Positions 1-8,082 of a stretch of 64,000 nucleotides of DNA are shown one piece after another (the first letter of the stretch is position 1; each line of letters begins with the position of its first letter). The position numbers and the translations under genes are program-made. The notes beneath the pieces were generated by a model. It was not told the origin of the DNA. It worked only from the letters and a program-made list of their open reading frames with translations, and did no database searches. This DNA is from Methylobacillus flagellatus_A (lineage in GTDB: Bacteria; Pseudomonadota; Gammaproteobacteria; Burkholderiales; Methylophilaceae): NCBI RefSeq assembly GCF_031344055.1, contig NZ_JADBEN010000002.1; one strand, written 5' to 3'.

Positions 1-937
1 ACAAGGCTGCCTTGGCAACCCCGATTTGGGCATTTTCAGAGATCAAGGTCTGCTCGGCCTCGCGGATGTCGGGACGTGCCTCCAGCAAGCTGGAAGGCAG
101 GTTTGCCGGAGGGATTGGAGGTGCTGGCAACTGGTGAATATCCCCTTCCGGCACCTTGAGCTCAAGGTCTCCCGTCAGCACGGCAAGCTGATGCTGCACG
201 ATTTCGCGCTGGCGCACCAGGTCGGCAATCTGCGCCACCAGGTTGGAGTTGGCTACGTCGGCCTGATGCACGTCAAGGATGGAGGCAACGCCTCCCTCGA
301 GACGCCGCTTGGTCAACGCCAGGCTTTCCTCACGGCTCTTCAAGCTGTCCCGCGACACGGCAATCTGCGCCTCCAGGCTGCGCAACAAGAGATAGTTGCT
401 GGCCACCAATCCCGATAAGGACAAGCTGACTGTATCCTTGGCGAAATAAGTGCCCAAGGCCTGGGCCCTTGCAGCCTCACGCGCACGGCGCAACCTGCCC
501 CAGAAATCCAGCTCGAAGTTGGTTCCCAGCTGCAGGTTGTAATTCTCACGAATCGCAGGTACATGGGACGGCAACGGGAAGGCACCGGTTTCCGTCACTT
601 TCTGGCGCACGCCGTTTCCGCTCAGGTCAATCTGGGGAAACAAGGCAGCGCCCGCTTCGCGCATGGCGGCATCAGCCTCTTCAATCCTGGCCACCGCCTT
701 GACGATATCCAGGTTATCGGCAAATGCCTTGTCCATCAGCTCGTTCAAGACCGGGTCCTGGAATGTTTCCCACCATTTATCCAGATTCAATGCGGCCTGT
801 GCGTCTGTCTGCGTAGCTTCAGACGCATTGAAACTAGCTGGCAGCTTCGTGTCTGGCCGATGGTAATCCGGCCCCACCATACAGCCGGCCAAAGCCAATG
901 TAACGGCAGCATAAATTATGTTGTGACGTACCATCAT
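1..937 (-). CDS. RND efflux outer-membrane channel lipoprotein, NodT/OprM family (partial)
   Basis: Outer-membrane factor of a tripartite RND pump; it forms the exit duct for drugs captured by the adaptor and inner-membrane pump encoded just upstream. The translation starts MMVRHNIIYAAVTLALAGCM, a signal peptide with lipobox LAGC, followed by the GPDYHRP segment typical of NodT-family lipoproteins. Later segments (WWETFQDPVLNELM, LDFWGRLRRA, LEARPDIREAE) are family hallmarks. The start ATG (935-937) overlaps the TGA of the pump gene as ATGA, so translation is probably coupled. The gene runs off the window start after about 312 codons; the family is usually 460-500 residues, so about the last third is missing. 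Confidence 0.93.
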   Translation of the reverse strand, partial: MMVRHNIIYAAVTLALAGCMVGPDYHRPDTKLPASFNASEATQTDAQAALNLDKWWETFQDPVLNELMDKAFADNLDIVKAVARIEEADAAMREAGAALFPQIDLSGNGVRQKVTETGAFPLPSHVPAIRENYNLQLGTNFELDFWGRLRRAREAARAQALGTYFAKDTVSLSLSGLVASNYLLLRSLEAQIAVSRDSLKSREESLALTKRRLEGGVASILDVHQADVANSNLVAQIADLVRQREIVQHQLAVLTGDLELKVPEGDIHQLPAPPIPPANLPSSLLEARPDIREAEQTLISENAQIGVAKAAL

Positions 938-3900
938 GCTGTTTCCTTTTGGTCATCGTGATGCACGCGGCTGCTGGTCTGCCCAGACAACCAGGTAAAG
1001 AACATCGGGATAAAGATCGTGGCAATAAAGGTTGCCAGCAGCATGCCGCCGAATACGCCCGTCCCCATCGAGCGGCGTGCGGCAGCACCTGCGCCTGTTG
1101 CAATCACCAACGGCACGATACCCAGCACAAACGCCATCGAGGTCATGACGATCGGGCGGAAGCGCAAGCGCGCGGCTTCGATGGCGGCCTGTTTGATCGG
1201 CAAGCCCTCTTCCAGCTTCTGGCTCGCGAACTCGACGATCAGGATGGCGTTCTTCGCCGCCAGGCCGACCAATGTCACCAGGCCAATCTGGAAGTAGATG
1301 TCGTTAGGCATGCCGCGGAACAACACCGCCAGCAAGGCGCCCACCAAGGCGAACGGCACTGCCATGATGACCGCGAGCGGCAACGCCCAGGTTTCGAACT
1401 GTGCCGCCAGGATCAGGAACACCATGATAATGGCGAAGCTGAACGCAAAGATCGCTGCATTGCCGGTGAGCTTTTCCTGGTAAGCCTGGCTGGTCCAGGC
1501 GAGCTGGTAGCCGTCAGGCAAGGTATCGTGGGCGATCTGCTCGATCAGGCTGATGGCATCGCCGGAGCTGACGCCGTAGGCTCCGCCGCCCATGACCTTG
1601 GCAGCCAGCAGGCCCTGGTAACGCTCCAACTGCTCGGCACCAATAATCTCCTTCACCTTGCTCAGCGCCGACATCGGGATCATTTCCCCGCCGGCGGCCC
1701 GCACATATACGCGCCCGATATCTTCAGGCTTCATGCGGTAAGCTGGCTCCGCCTGCAATTGCACGCGATAGGTACGGCCGGAACGGTTGAAGTCATTGAC
1801 ATACAAAGTCCCCATCGTGCTTTGCAAGGTGGCGTAAACATCCGCAATCGGCACCCCTAGGGACAAGGCCTTCGCCTCGTCCACCTCGATCGACAGCTGC
1901 GGCACCGTCGGACGGAAGAAGGTATTGATGCCGGACAGGCGCGATTCCTTGCGCAAAGCGTCCATGAAGTTATTCACCACCTCGGAAAGGTGAATCGGGT
2001 CGGTATCCTCGCGGCTCTGGATATACATTTCCATGCTGCCCGAACTGCCGAGGCCGCGAATCGCAGGCGGGTTGAACGCGATCGCCATGCCGTCCGGCTG
2101 CATCATGCCGATGCCGAACAAGCGCTGCACAATCTGCTCGGCAGTGGTGGTGCGCTCATCCCAATCCTTCATCCGCACGAACATGGTCGCGGCACTGGTC
2201 TTGTTGCCGCCGCCGATCAGGTCAAAGCCGTTGATCACGAACTGGCTGGCAACTGCAGGATCCTCGGCAATCGCCTTGCGGACGTTTTCCATGGTCTTGC
2301 TGGTGCGGGTGAGGCTTGCACCATCCGGCATGATGGCAGCAGTCACCACATAGCCCTGGTCCTCTGGAGGGACGAAGCTCGTCGGCACGATGCGGAACAG
2401 GTAGACCCCGGCCGCGATGATGCCAACAAACACGATCGCCCCGATGATCCGGTGACGCAAGGTCAAGCCGACCACGGAGGTATAGAAGTTGGTCAGCTTA
2501 TCGAAGCCGCGATTGAACGGCCTGAACAGCTTCGACTCGCCATGGACGTGCTTGAGCAGGATCGCACAGAGCGCCGGCGTCAACGTCAGCGCGACGATAC
2601 CGGAAATCACCACGGCAACAGCGACCGTCACGGCGAATTGGCGGTACAGTTCGCCCGCGATGCCGCCCATGAAAGCCACGGGAATGAACACGGCGCACAA
2701 TACCAGCACGATGGCCACCACCGCGCTGGATACCTGCTGCATCGACTTGATGGCGGCATTCAACGGGGAAAGTTTTTCCTGGCTCATCAGACGCTCGATG
2801 TTTTCCAGCACCACGATCGCATCATCCACCACGATACCAATCGCGAGCACCATGGCAAAAAGCGTCAGCGTGTTGATCGAGAAGCCGAACAACCACAACC
2901 CGGCAAACGTACCGATCAGGGAGATAGGCACCGCGATGATCGGGATCAAGGTAGCGCGCCAGCTCTGCAGGAACACGAACACCACCAGCACCACGAGGAT
3001 CATGGCTTCGCCCAGCGTATGCACCACCTCGCCTATCGAAGCCTTGACGAAATCGCTAGTGTCGTAAGGAATGCGGTAATCCATGTCCTCGGGGAAGCGC
3101 TGCTTGAGCTCCTCCATCTTGGCCTTGATCGCCTCAGCGGTATCCAGCGCATTCGCCCCTGTCTGCAGGAAGACCGGGATACCCACCCCAGGCTGGCCTT
3201 GCAAGGTCGTGCGGATATTGTAGTTTTGCGCGCCCAGCTCGATCCGCGCCACGTCCTTGAGGTAAAGCACACCGCGCGGGCCGTTGGCCTTGACGATGAT
3301 ATTGGCGAACTGCTCGGGCTCGATCAAGCGGCCCTTGGCTGTCACGGTATAGACGATCTGCTGGTCGTCCGGCGCAGGGTCCTGACCGATCCGCCCAGCG
3401 GCGTATTGCGCATTCTGTGCGGCAATCGCCGCTGCAATATCGCTGGTGGTCACGCCCAATTGCGCCATCTTGTCCGGGCGCAGCCAGATACGCATGGAGT
3501 AATCCTGCGTACCGAACACGGTCACATCGCCCACGCCCTTGATACGCTTCAACTCGTCCAGCACATTGAGCGTGGCGTAGTTGCTCAGGTAGAGCGGGTC
3601 ATAGGTTTTCTTCGGCGAAACCAGCATCAATGCCATCAAGATATCATTCGACCGCTTTTGCACGATCAAGCCGGTCCGGCGTACATCTTCAGGCAACCGC
3701 GGCGTGGCAATGTTGACACGATTGCTGACGTTGAAGGTCGCCTGGTCCACATCCGTTCCCGTCTCAAAAGTGACGGTAATGGTCAAGGTGCCGCTGGAGT
3801 CAGCGCTGGATTGATAGTAAAGCAGCCCCTCGATGCCGCTCAACTGCTCCTCGATCGGCGCAGCCACCGTCTTGGCAAGCGTCTCGGCGCTTGCTCCCGG

Positions 3901-4047
3901 ATAAGTGGCAGTCACCATGACTGTGGGTGGGGCAATTTGCGGATATTGTGCGATAGGCAGCTGGAAGGCGGCGGCCAAGCCTGCAAGCACAATAATGATC
4001 GATACGACCGACGCAAAAATCGGCCTCGTAATAAAGAATCTCGTCAT
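934..4047 (-). CDS. RND multidrug efflux pump, inner-membrane permease (HAE1/AcrB family)
   Basis: Proton-driven drug exporter of 1037 residues, the usual length for AcrB/MexB/MexF proteins. The N-terminus (MTRFFITRPIFASVVSIIIV) is the first transmembrane helix with the family's RPIFA motif. The proton-relay aspartates are present in TM4 (GIVVDDAIVVLENI, D408-D409), and the TM10 lysine is in GLAAKNAILIVEFAS. Large periplasmic porter domains lie between TM1-2 and TM7-8. It is second in the operon adaptor-pump-channel, 12 bases after the adaptor gene. The substrate cannot be read from sequence; the hydrophobic-amphiphilic class with DD rather than the metal-type motif argues for organic drugs or solvents. 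Confidence 0.96.
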   Translation of the reverse strand: MTRFFITRPIFASVVSIIIVLAGLAAAFQLPIAQYPQIAPPTVMVTATYPGASAETLAKTVAAPIEEQLSGIEGLLYYQSSADSSGTLTITVTFETGTDVDQATFNVSNRVNIATPRLPEDVRRTGLIVQKRSNDILMALMLVSPKKTYDPLYLSNYATLNVLDELKRIKGVGDVTVFGTQDYSMRIWLRPDKMAQLGVTTSDIAAAIAAQNAQYAAGRIGQDPAPDDQQIVYTVTAKGRLIEPEQFANIIVKANGPRGVLYLKDVARIELGAQNYNIRTTLQGQPGVGIPVFLQTGANALDTAEAIKAKMEELKQRFPEDMDYRIPYDTSDFVKASIGEVVHTLGEAMILVVLVVFVFLQSWRATLIPIIAVPISLIGTFAGLWLFGFSINTLTLFAMVLAIGIVVDDAIVVLENIERLMSQEKLSPLNAAIKSMQQVSSAVVAIVLVLCAVFIPVAFMGGIAGELYRQFAVTVAVAVVISGIVALTLTPALCAILLKHVHGESKLFRPFNRGFDKLTNFYTSVVGLTLRHRIIGAIVFVGIIAAGVYLFRIVPTSFVPPEDQGYVVTAAIMPDGASLTRTSKTMENVRKAIAEDPAVASQFVINGFDLIGGGNKTSAATMFVRMKDWDERTTTAEQIVQRLFGIGMMQPDGMAIAFNPPAIRGLGSSGSMEMYIQSREDTDPIHLSEVVNNFMDALRKESRLSGINTFFRPTVPQLSIEVDEAKALSLGVPIADVYATLQSTMGTLYVNDFNRSGRTYRVQLQAEPAYRMKPEDIGRVYVRAAGGEMIPMSALSKVKEIIGAEQLERYQGLLAAKVMGGGAYGVSSGDAISLIEQIAHDTLPDGYQLAWTSQAYQEKLTGNAAIFAFSFAIIMVFLILAAQFETWALPLAVIMAVPFALVGALLAVLFRGMPNDIYFQIGLVTLVGLAAKNAILIVEFASQKLEEGLPIKQAAIEAARLRFRPIVMTSMAFVLGIVPLVIATGAGAAARRSMGTGVFGGMLLATFIATIFIPMFFTWLSGQTSSRVHHDDQKETA

Positions 4048-4059
4048 GATTGCCCTCTT

Positions 4060-5262
4060 TTAGGCCAGCTTGCCGCTGGTGTTGGCTGCGGACTTCTGCG
4101 GCTCACCTTGTGCCGGTGCACCTTCCTGGGCAGGAGGATGCGGCTGCAAAGGCGCACCGGGACGAATCTTGATCAGGTTGTCGATCACCACTTTGTCGCC
4201 AGCATTCAAGCCCTTGAGGATCACCCAGTCACGGCCGCTCCAGTCACCAGTTACTACGGGGCGCACCGCGGCATGGTTATTTTCATCCACGACATATACA
4301 AAGCGGCCTTGCTGAGAATTCATCACCGCTACTTGGGGCACCAGGAAGACGCCATCACGCTCCCCCACCACGACCTTGGCGCGAACGAACTGGCCCGGCA
4401 ACAACTTTTTGTCCGCGTTGGCGAATGTCGCACGCAACTGCTGCGTGCCCAATGCGGGATCAATTTGACTTGCAGCAAAGTTAAGTTTTCCGCTCTCGCC
4501 GTATTCAGTCCCATCTGGCAACTTCAAGGCAATTTTCTTCACTGTCTTTTCCGTCACAGGGCCGCCAAGCTGCTGGATTTCATTGTCAGAAAGACTAAAG
4601 CGAACCCAGATAGGAGACAGTTGCACCACAGTGGTCAGCAGGCTATCGTTGGCAGACACCAGTGCCCCTTCAGAGAACTGGAAGCGGCCGGAAATGCCGC
4701 TCACGGGCGCCGTCACCTTGGTATAGGAAAGATTCAACTCAGCCTCGCGCACGCTGGCCTGGTATTGCAGCAAAGAGGCTTTGGCCACGTCGTCGTCGGA
4801 GACGGCATTATCATATTCCCGCTGACTGATCGAGTTCGACTCCAGCAGTCCTTTAAGCCGCTCCGCCTCACGCTTGGTCTGGGCAATCTTGGCCTGGGCC
4901 TGGGCCAACTGGGCCTTTGCCTGCTCAAGCGCAATCTGGTATGGCTCGGGATCGATCTGGAACAGCACCTGGCCTTCCTTGACGGGCGCGCCTTCTTCAT
5001 ACAACCGCTTCAACAGAATGCCGCCCACGCGGGGACGAATCTCCACCTCGCGTGCGCCTTCGGTTTGAGCCACGGCCTCGGCAGAGACAGGAACGCTGGC
5101 GGGCTGCAGCTCGACGACACTGACAGGCAATGCCTGGGGGCCTGCCTGCCCGGCCTGCTGCTCGCCCTTGCTACAGGAAGCCAAGGCAAAAGCCGTCATC
5201 ATGGCTAGCACGATTTTTTTACTGGAATTCAACCCTCTTGCATTGGTATGAACTGGATTCAT
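4060..5262 (-). CDS. RND efflux periplasmic adaptor (membrane fusion lipoprotein)
   Basis: Adaptor linking pump and outer-membrane channel, about 400 residues. It has a lipoprotein signal ending in LASC, then the first half of the biotinyl-lipoyl domain (EIRPRVGGILLKRLYEEGAPVKEG starts it), an alpha-helical hairpin rich in Q/A/K, the second lipoyl half (SYTKVTAPVSGISG), a beta-barrel and a membrane-proximal domain. The ATG at 5262 is preferred because GAGGG lies 7-8 bases upstream; an in-frame ATG at 5289 would add nine residues ahead of the signal peptide. It is first in the operon and divergent from the TetR gene. The AcrA/MexE-like architecture is clear; the substrate is unknown. Confidence 0.95.
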   Translation of the reverse strand: MNPVHTNARGLNSSKKIVLAMMTAFALASCSKGEQQAGQAGPQALPVSVVELQPASVPVSAEAVAQTEGAREVEIRPRVGGILLKRLYEEGAPVKEGQVLFQIDPEPYQIALEQAKAQLAQAQAKIAQTKREAERLKGLLESNSISQREYDNAVSDDDVAKASLLQYQASVREAELNLSYTKVTAPVSGISGRFQFSEGALVSANDSLLTTVVQLSPIWVRFSLSDNEIQQLGGPVTEKTVKKIALKLPDGTEYGESGKLNFAASQIDPALGTQQLRATFANADKKLLPGQFVRAKVVVGERDGVFLVPQVAVMNSQQGRFVYVVDENNHAAVRPVVTGDWSGRDWVILKGLNAGDKVVIDNLIKIRPGAPLQPHPPAQEGAPAQGEPQKSAANTSGKLA

Positions 5263-5312
5263 CACGCGCACCCTCATATATAACCCCATGTCTTATAAAC
5301 AAATTACTTGCT

Positions 5313-5332
5313 TACATTCACTAAAGAATGTA
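5313..5332. promoter_or_regulatory. Probable TetR operator 1
   Basis: Inverted repeat TACATTC-ACTAAA-GAATGTA (7-6-7, perfect arms) in the divergent region between the efflux operon and its TetR regulator. The TACATTC/GAATGTA arms resemble the AcrR operator type (established for that family). It lies 50-70 bases upstream of the adaptor start, where a bound repressor could block both promoters. Confidence 0.7.
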
Positions 5333-5339
5333 TATTATA

Positions 5340-5355
5340 TACAATCACGTTTGTA
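5340..5355. promoter_or_regulatory. Probable TetR operator 2
   Basis: Second inverted repeat TACAA-TCACGT-TTGTA with the same 6-base spacer as operator 1 and its centre 25 bases away. The AT-rich stretch between the two may hold promoter elements. A weaker arm match than operator 1, so it may be an auxiliary site. Confidence 0.55.
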
Positions 5356-5393
5356 TGTAAAACTGTTTTCTCGTCAGGGATATCTTAAAGCAC

Positions 5394-6026
5394 ATGGCAC
5401 GTAAAACTAAGGAAGACGCCGAGCTCACCCGCCAGCGCATTATTACCGCTGCACGCGAAGTATTCGCCAAGCGAGGCGTGAGCCACACCACCATGGAGCA
5501 TATCGCCACGCATGCACAAGTCACCCGGGGCGCCGTCTACTGGCACTTCGCCAACAAGATCGAGCTGTTTCAAGCCATGCGCGACCAGGCCATGCTGCCC
5601 TTCATTGAACAATTGGACGCTGCCGTACTGGATGATCAATCAGAAGACCCCTTGGCATCTATAGAGCAATTCTTTTGCAATACGATTAAAACGCTGGAAA
5701 CAGACGCCTCAACCCGGCAAACCTATGAAATCATGATGGCAAAGTGCGAATATGTCGATGAATTCAATGAAGTGCTGCAACAAGTACTCATCACCTGCCA
5801 AAGCTTCATAGACAAAACGCAACAGCTTTACGACAAAGCCAAACAAAAGGGCCTGATCCATCCGGAACTTGATCCCGCCACATTGGCTATGGATACGCAG
5901 TTATTCTTCGGCGGCGTGATCCACATGTGGATCAAGGATAACTCCAATTTAGGCTACCGTTCCCAGGCCATTGATTTCATTAAGCAACATATCCAGTTCC
6001 GCAGAATGACGCAAACCGGCCGGTGA
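5394..6026 (+). CDS. TetR/AcrR-family transcriptional repressor of the efflux operon
   Basis: A 210-residue TetR regulator. The N-terminal DNA-binding domain (residues about 10-60) shows the family signature: RIITAAREVFAKRGVSHTTM then IATHAQVTRGAVYWHFANK, where GAVYWHF is the AcrR/TtgR version of the recognition helix end. The C-terminal domain is of the TetR_C type found with AcrAB/TtgABC pumps. It is transcribed divergently from the RND operon, and the 131-base shared region carries two inverted repeats, so autoregulation and pump repression are likely. Ligand unknown. Confidence 0.93.
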   Translation: MARKTKEDAELTRQRIITAAREVFAKRGVSHTTMEHIATHAQVTRGAVYWHFANKIELFQAMRDQAMLPFIEQLDAAVLDDQSEDPLASIEQFFCNTIKTLETDASTRQTYEIMMAKCEYVDEFNEVLQQVLITCQSFIDKTQQLYDKAKQKGLIHPELDPATLAMDTQLFFGGVIHMWIKDNSNLGYRSQAIDFIKQHIQFRRMTQTGR

Positions 6027-6092
6027 TTTCACCAACCTTGTAAAGTTCCAGCCATAACGATATGATTGGAAAAGTATTGGGAAAGGTAAATC

Positions 6093-6413
6093 GTGGATAT
6101 TCACAGCGGCGAAATCTATGGCAAACAGACAGGCAGCAAGTTTGTCATGTATAACGTGCTCAAGGTCAGCAAGAATTCCATTACCCTGCAGAACATAGAC
6201 AATCCGCTCAGCCTGTTTGAAACCACGCTGGCAAAGCTGCAGGCATCCGGCTACGTGCGCATCAGCCAGACGCCTTACGTCAACATTCACGCCACCGGCA
6301 AGAAGCGCAAATCCATCCGCAACCCCACGCGCTGCCCTCATACTCTGGATTTCCTGGAAGAGCGCGCTGATTCAGAGCGCCCCGCGCCCATCATGCCAGA
6401 CCTGTTCAGCTAG
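6093..6413 (+). CDS. Conserved-looking hypothetical protein, 106 aa
   Basis: Not recognised. GTG start preceded by GGGAAAGG at good distance. The protein is soluble and basic in its second half (KKRKSIRNPTRCPHTLDF) with no signal peptide or membrane segment. The N-terminal half (YNVLKVSKNSITLQNIDNP) reads like a small beta-rich domain. It lies alone between the TetR gene and the rimO remnant, convergent with the latter. Codon use matches the neighbourhood and the ORF has no strong competing frame, so I take it as real. Confidence 0.65.
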   Translation: MDIHSGEIYGKQTGSKFVMYNVLKVSKNSITLQNIDNPLSLFETTLAKLQASGYVRISQTPYVNIHATGKKRKSIRNPTRCPHTLDFLEERADSERPAPIMPDLFS

Positions 6414-6438
6414 CCCGGGCATTATTGCGCTCAATCCC

Positions 6439-7020
6439 TTACCGGCGGAGCAGCCCATAGTCGTGACCGCCTGAATTGACAATCTGCGCTTCCACCAGAT
6501 CGCCCGGCTGCAAACCATCCGCACCCGCAAGATAAACCACTCCATCAATCTCCGGAGCATCCGTTGCCGTACGGCCAATCGCTTGGTCGCCATTTACCTC
6601 ATCAGTCAATACGGTATGGTTTCAATGCGCCCAATCTTGCGTTTTTGCTTTTCAGCGCTGATGCTTTCCTGCACTTCCATGAATCGCGCCAAACGCTCCT
6701 GCTTCAACGGCTCTGGCACATGATTACCCAGCGCATTCGCTGCAGCGCCATCTATTGCAGAATAAGCAAAACACCCTACCCGATCCAGTTGGGCTGCCTG
6801 CAGAAACTCAAGCAGGTGTTCAAAATCCTTATCCGTTTCGCCGGGGAAGCCGGCGATATAAAGTACTGCGGATGGTGATGTCGGGGCAAATGTCCCGCCA
6901 GGCCTTGATGCGCGCCAAGTTATTCTCGCTGCTGGCCGGCCGTTTCATCGCCTTGAGGATGCGCGGGCTGAAATGCTGCAATGGCACGTCGAGGTAAGAC
7001 AAAATCAGTCCATCCGCAAT
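6439..7020 (-). pseudogene. rimO: rimO remnant (ribosomal protein S12 methylthiotransferase, C-terminal part, frameshifted)
   Basis: On the minus strand three pieces in different frames give a near-continuous RimO C-terminal half: DGLILSYLDVPLQHFSPRIL to ARIKAWRDICPDITIRST; then AGFPGETDKDFEHLLEFLQ to SAEKQKRKIGRIET; then VLTDEVNGDQAIGRTATDAP to VEAQIVNSGGHDYGLLRR and a stop at 6439-6441. Frame changes lie near 6860 (apparent TA duplication) and near 6620. The N-terminal UPF0004 and radical-SAM Cys motif are missing; homology stops exactly at the stop codon of the ZIP gene at 7020. RimO is normally about 440 residues, so this is a dead 190-codon fragment. Confidence 0.9.
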
Positions 7021-7796
7021 CAGTGCACCAACTCGCCCGCTAGCCATATGGACGCCACGCCCAGCCCGATGAGGCCAACCTGCTGCAAGGTCGCACGCAA
7101 TTCCGTCCGCTTGTGCAACCCGGGAATCAAGTCTGCGACAGCCACGTATATCATGCTGGCGGCAGCCAACCCAAGAATCGTGGGAATCCAGCCTTGCACC
7201 AAGCCTAGGGCGAAATAAGCCCCCACAGCCCCGACCAGGGTCGCCATGCTCGACACCAGGTTGAACAGCAATGCCTGCTGCTTGCTATACCCTGAATGCA
7301 GCAAAATCAGGAAATCACCCACTTCCTGGGGGATTTCGTGGGCGATGATGGCAACCGCAGTAACGAATCCCAGCCGCACATCCACTAAGAAAGCAGCCGC
7401 GATCAACACCCCGTCGACGAAATTATGGAAAGTGTCGCCGATCATGATCATCAGCCCGCTACGGCCATGATCATGCCCACCATGGTGGCGGGCATCCGCC
7501 GTATGCACTTCGCATGACTCACCGTGGCAATGGCGCCACAACACCAGCTTTTCCAGCATAAAAAACAACAGGATGCCCAACAGCACCGTGGCGGACATCA
7601 CCTCAAGGCTGCTTGATATCTGAAATGCATGCGGGAGGATTTCGAGGAATACCGCCCCAAGCAGCGCGCCTATGGCATAACTGATCAACATGGGCACCCA
7701 GGCGGCCTTGGCCTTGAGTGCAAAAAATGCCGCAGCGAGCACACTCAATACTCCGCCGGCGACACTCACCAAAATAATCATGAGCAATATGGACAT
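7020..7796 (-). CDS. ZIP-family divalent metal transporter
   Basis: Inner-membrane importer of zinc, iron or a related divalent metal; 258 residues with about eight hydrophobic segments. The two metal-binding helices are intact: HNFVDG at 124-129 (TM4) and HEIPQEVGDF at 153-162 (TM5). The cytoplasmic loop before TM4 is rich in histidine (RHCHGESC, RHHGGHDHG), typical for ZIP metal sensing. Its 3' end sits on the rimO breakpoint. The promoter region is shared with the PEP-CTERM gene at 8083 and has a Fur-like site, so iron control is possible. GufA/ZupT-type; metal specificity is not readable. Confidence 0.92.
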   Translation of the reverse strand: MSILLMIILVSVAGGVLSVLAAAFFALKAKAAWVPMLISYAIGALLGAVFLEILPHAFQISSSLEVMSATVLLGILLFFMLEKLVLWRHCHGESCEVHTADARHHGGHDHGRSGLMIMIGDTFHNFVDGVLIAAAFLVDVRLGFVTAVAIIAHEIPQEVGDFLILLHSGYSKQQALLFNLVSSMATLVGAVGAYFALGLVQGWIPTILGLAAASMIYVAVADLIPGLHKRTELRATLQQVGLIGLGVASIWLAGELVH

Positions 7797-7840
7797 AAGA
7801 ATGAATTATAAGGGACGCCTCAATTTTTATGAGCATAGCC

Positions 7841-7867
7841 TTGCGTTTTTTATAAAACCTATATAAT
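7841..7867 (+). promoter_or_regulatory. Probable sigma-70 promoter of the first PEP-CTERM gene
   Basis: A perfect -10 TATAAT (7862-7867) is followed directly by the Fur-like site. A poor -35 (TTGCGT, 7841-7846) is 15 bases upstream; the alternative GCCTTG gives 18. Start of transcription near 7874 would give a leader of about 210 bases. Confidence 0.5.
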
Positions 7868-7886
7868 GTTAATGCTAATAATTATT
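7868..7886. promoter_or_regulatory. Fur-box-like site
   Basis: GTTAATGCTAATAATTATT matches the 19-base Fur consensus (GATAATGATAATCATTATC) at 15 positions by eye. It abuts the -10 element and would cover the transcription start, as expected for iron repression. It lies between the ZIP gene and the first PEP-CTERM gene. Confidence 0.6.
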
Positions 7887-7936
7887 ATTTGTAGTTGTAG
7901 GTAGATCCCTCACCTCCCCCCTACAGGGAAACTGCC

Positions 7937-8020
7937 ATGACTCCGGATAATCATCTTGCTCATAAAGAAGGTTATCCATTTGCCCCGACGGTGAGAGTCC
8001 GTGGGGTTTTTTGTATGTAG
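7937..8020 (+). CDS. Possible 27-residue leader peptide
   Basis: ATG at 7937 has AGGGAA eight bases upstream and opens a frame of 27 codons ending TAG at 8018-8020. The frame crosses the hairpin-plus-U-run at 7983-8012, the layout of a transcription attenuator. The peptide end (PTVRVRGVFCM) resembles the end of a frame in the second leader copy (STVWVREPKC at 11551-11583), but the shared bases also form an RNA stem, so RNA conservation alone could explain it. No known family. Confidence 0.35.
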   Translation: MTPDNHLAHKEGYPFAPTVRVRGVFCM

Positions 8021-8048
8021 TTGAGTACTAGCGCCTTCTCGGGGAAGG
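7945..8048 (+). ncRNA. Structured 5' leader, copy A (candidate cis-regulatory RNA)
   Basis: Three hairpins in the leader of the PEP-CTERM gene at 8083. H1: GGATAA (7945-7950) with TTATCC (7972-7977). H2: CCCC, bulged G, ACGG (7983-7991), 7-base loop TGAGAGT, CCGT GGGG (7999-8006). H3: CCTTC (8034-8038) with GAAGG (8044-8048), which overlaps purine-rich sequence 34 bases ahead of the start codon. Copy B at 11513-11612 has the same order and spacing, and H2 keeps its shape with changed bases (GCTC/GAGC). That covariation supports RNA structure. Fragments such as GGTGAGAGTCC and GGGGAAGG recall cobalamin riboswitches but the core is not there. Confidence 0.65.
7983..8012 (+). terminator. Intrinsic terminator/attenuator inside leader A
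   Basis: Hairpin CCCC-g-ACGG / CCGT-GGGG with a 7-base loop followed by six T. It precedes the PEP-CTERM gene by 70 bases, so it would end transcription within the leader unless prevented. Copy B of the leader keeps the hairpin but has no T-run. Confidence 0.7.
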
Positions 8049-8082
8049 GACTGTCAGGTGCTCTCAAGCGAGGAATAAATCA

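Noticed and set aside
1990..5208. Very long plus-strand ORF opposite the RND pump
   Set aside because: Antisense shadow of a GC-rich gene; His/Arg/Gln-rich product without domains.
7900..8060. Cobalamin riboswitch
   Set aside because: AGGGAA, GGTGAGAGTCC, GGGGAAGG and GTCAGG recall B12-box pieces, but the core CCCGCxACTG and the closing stem are missing and copy B keeps fewer of them.
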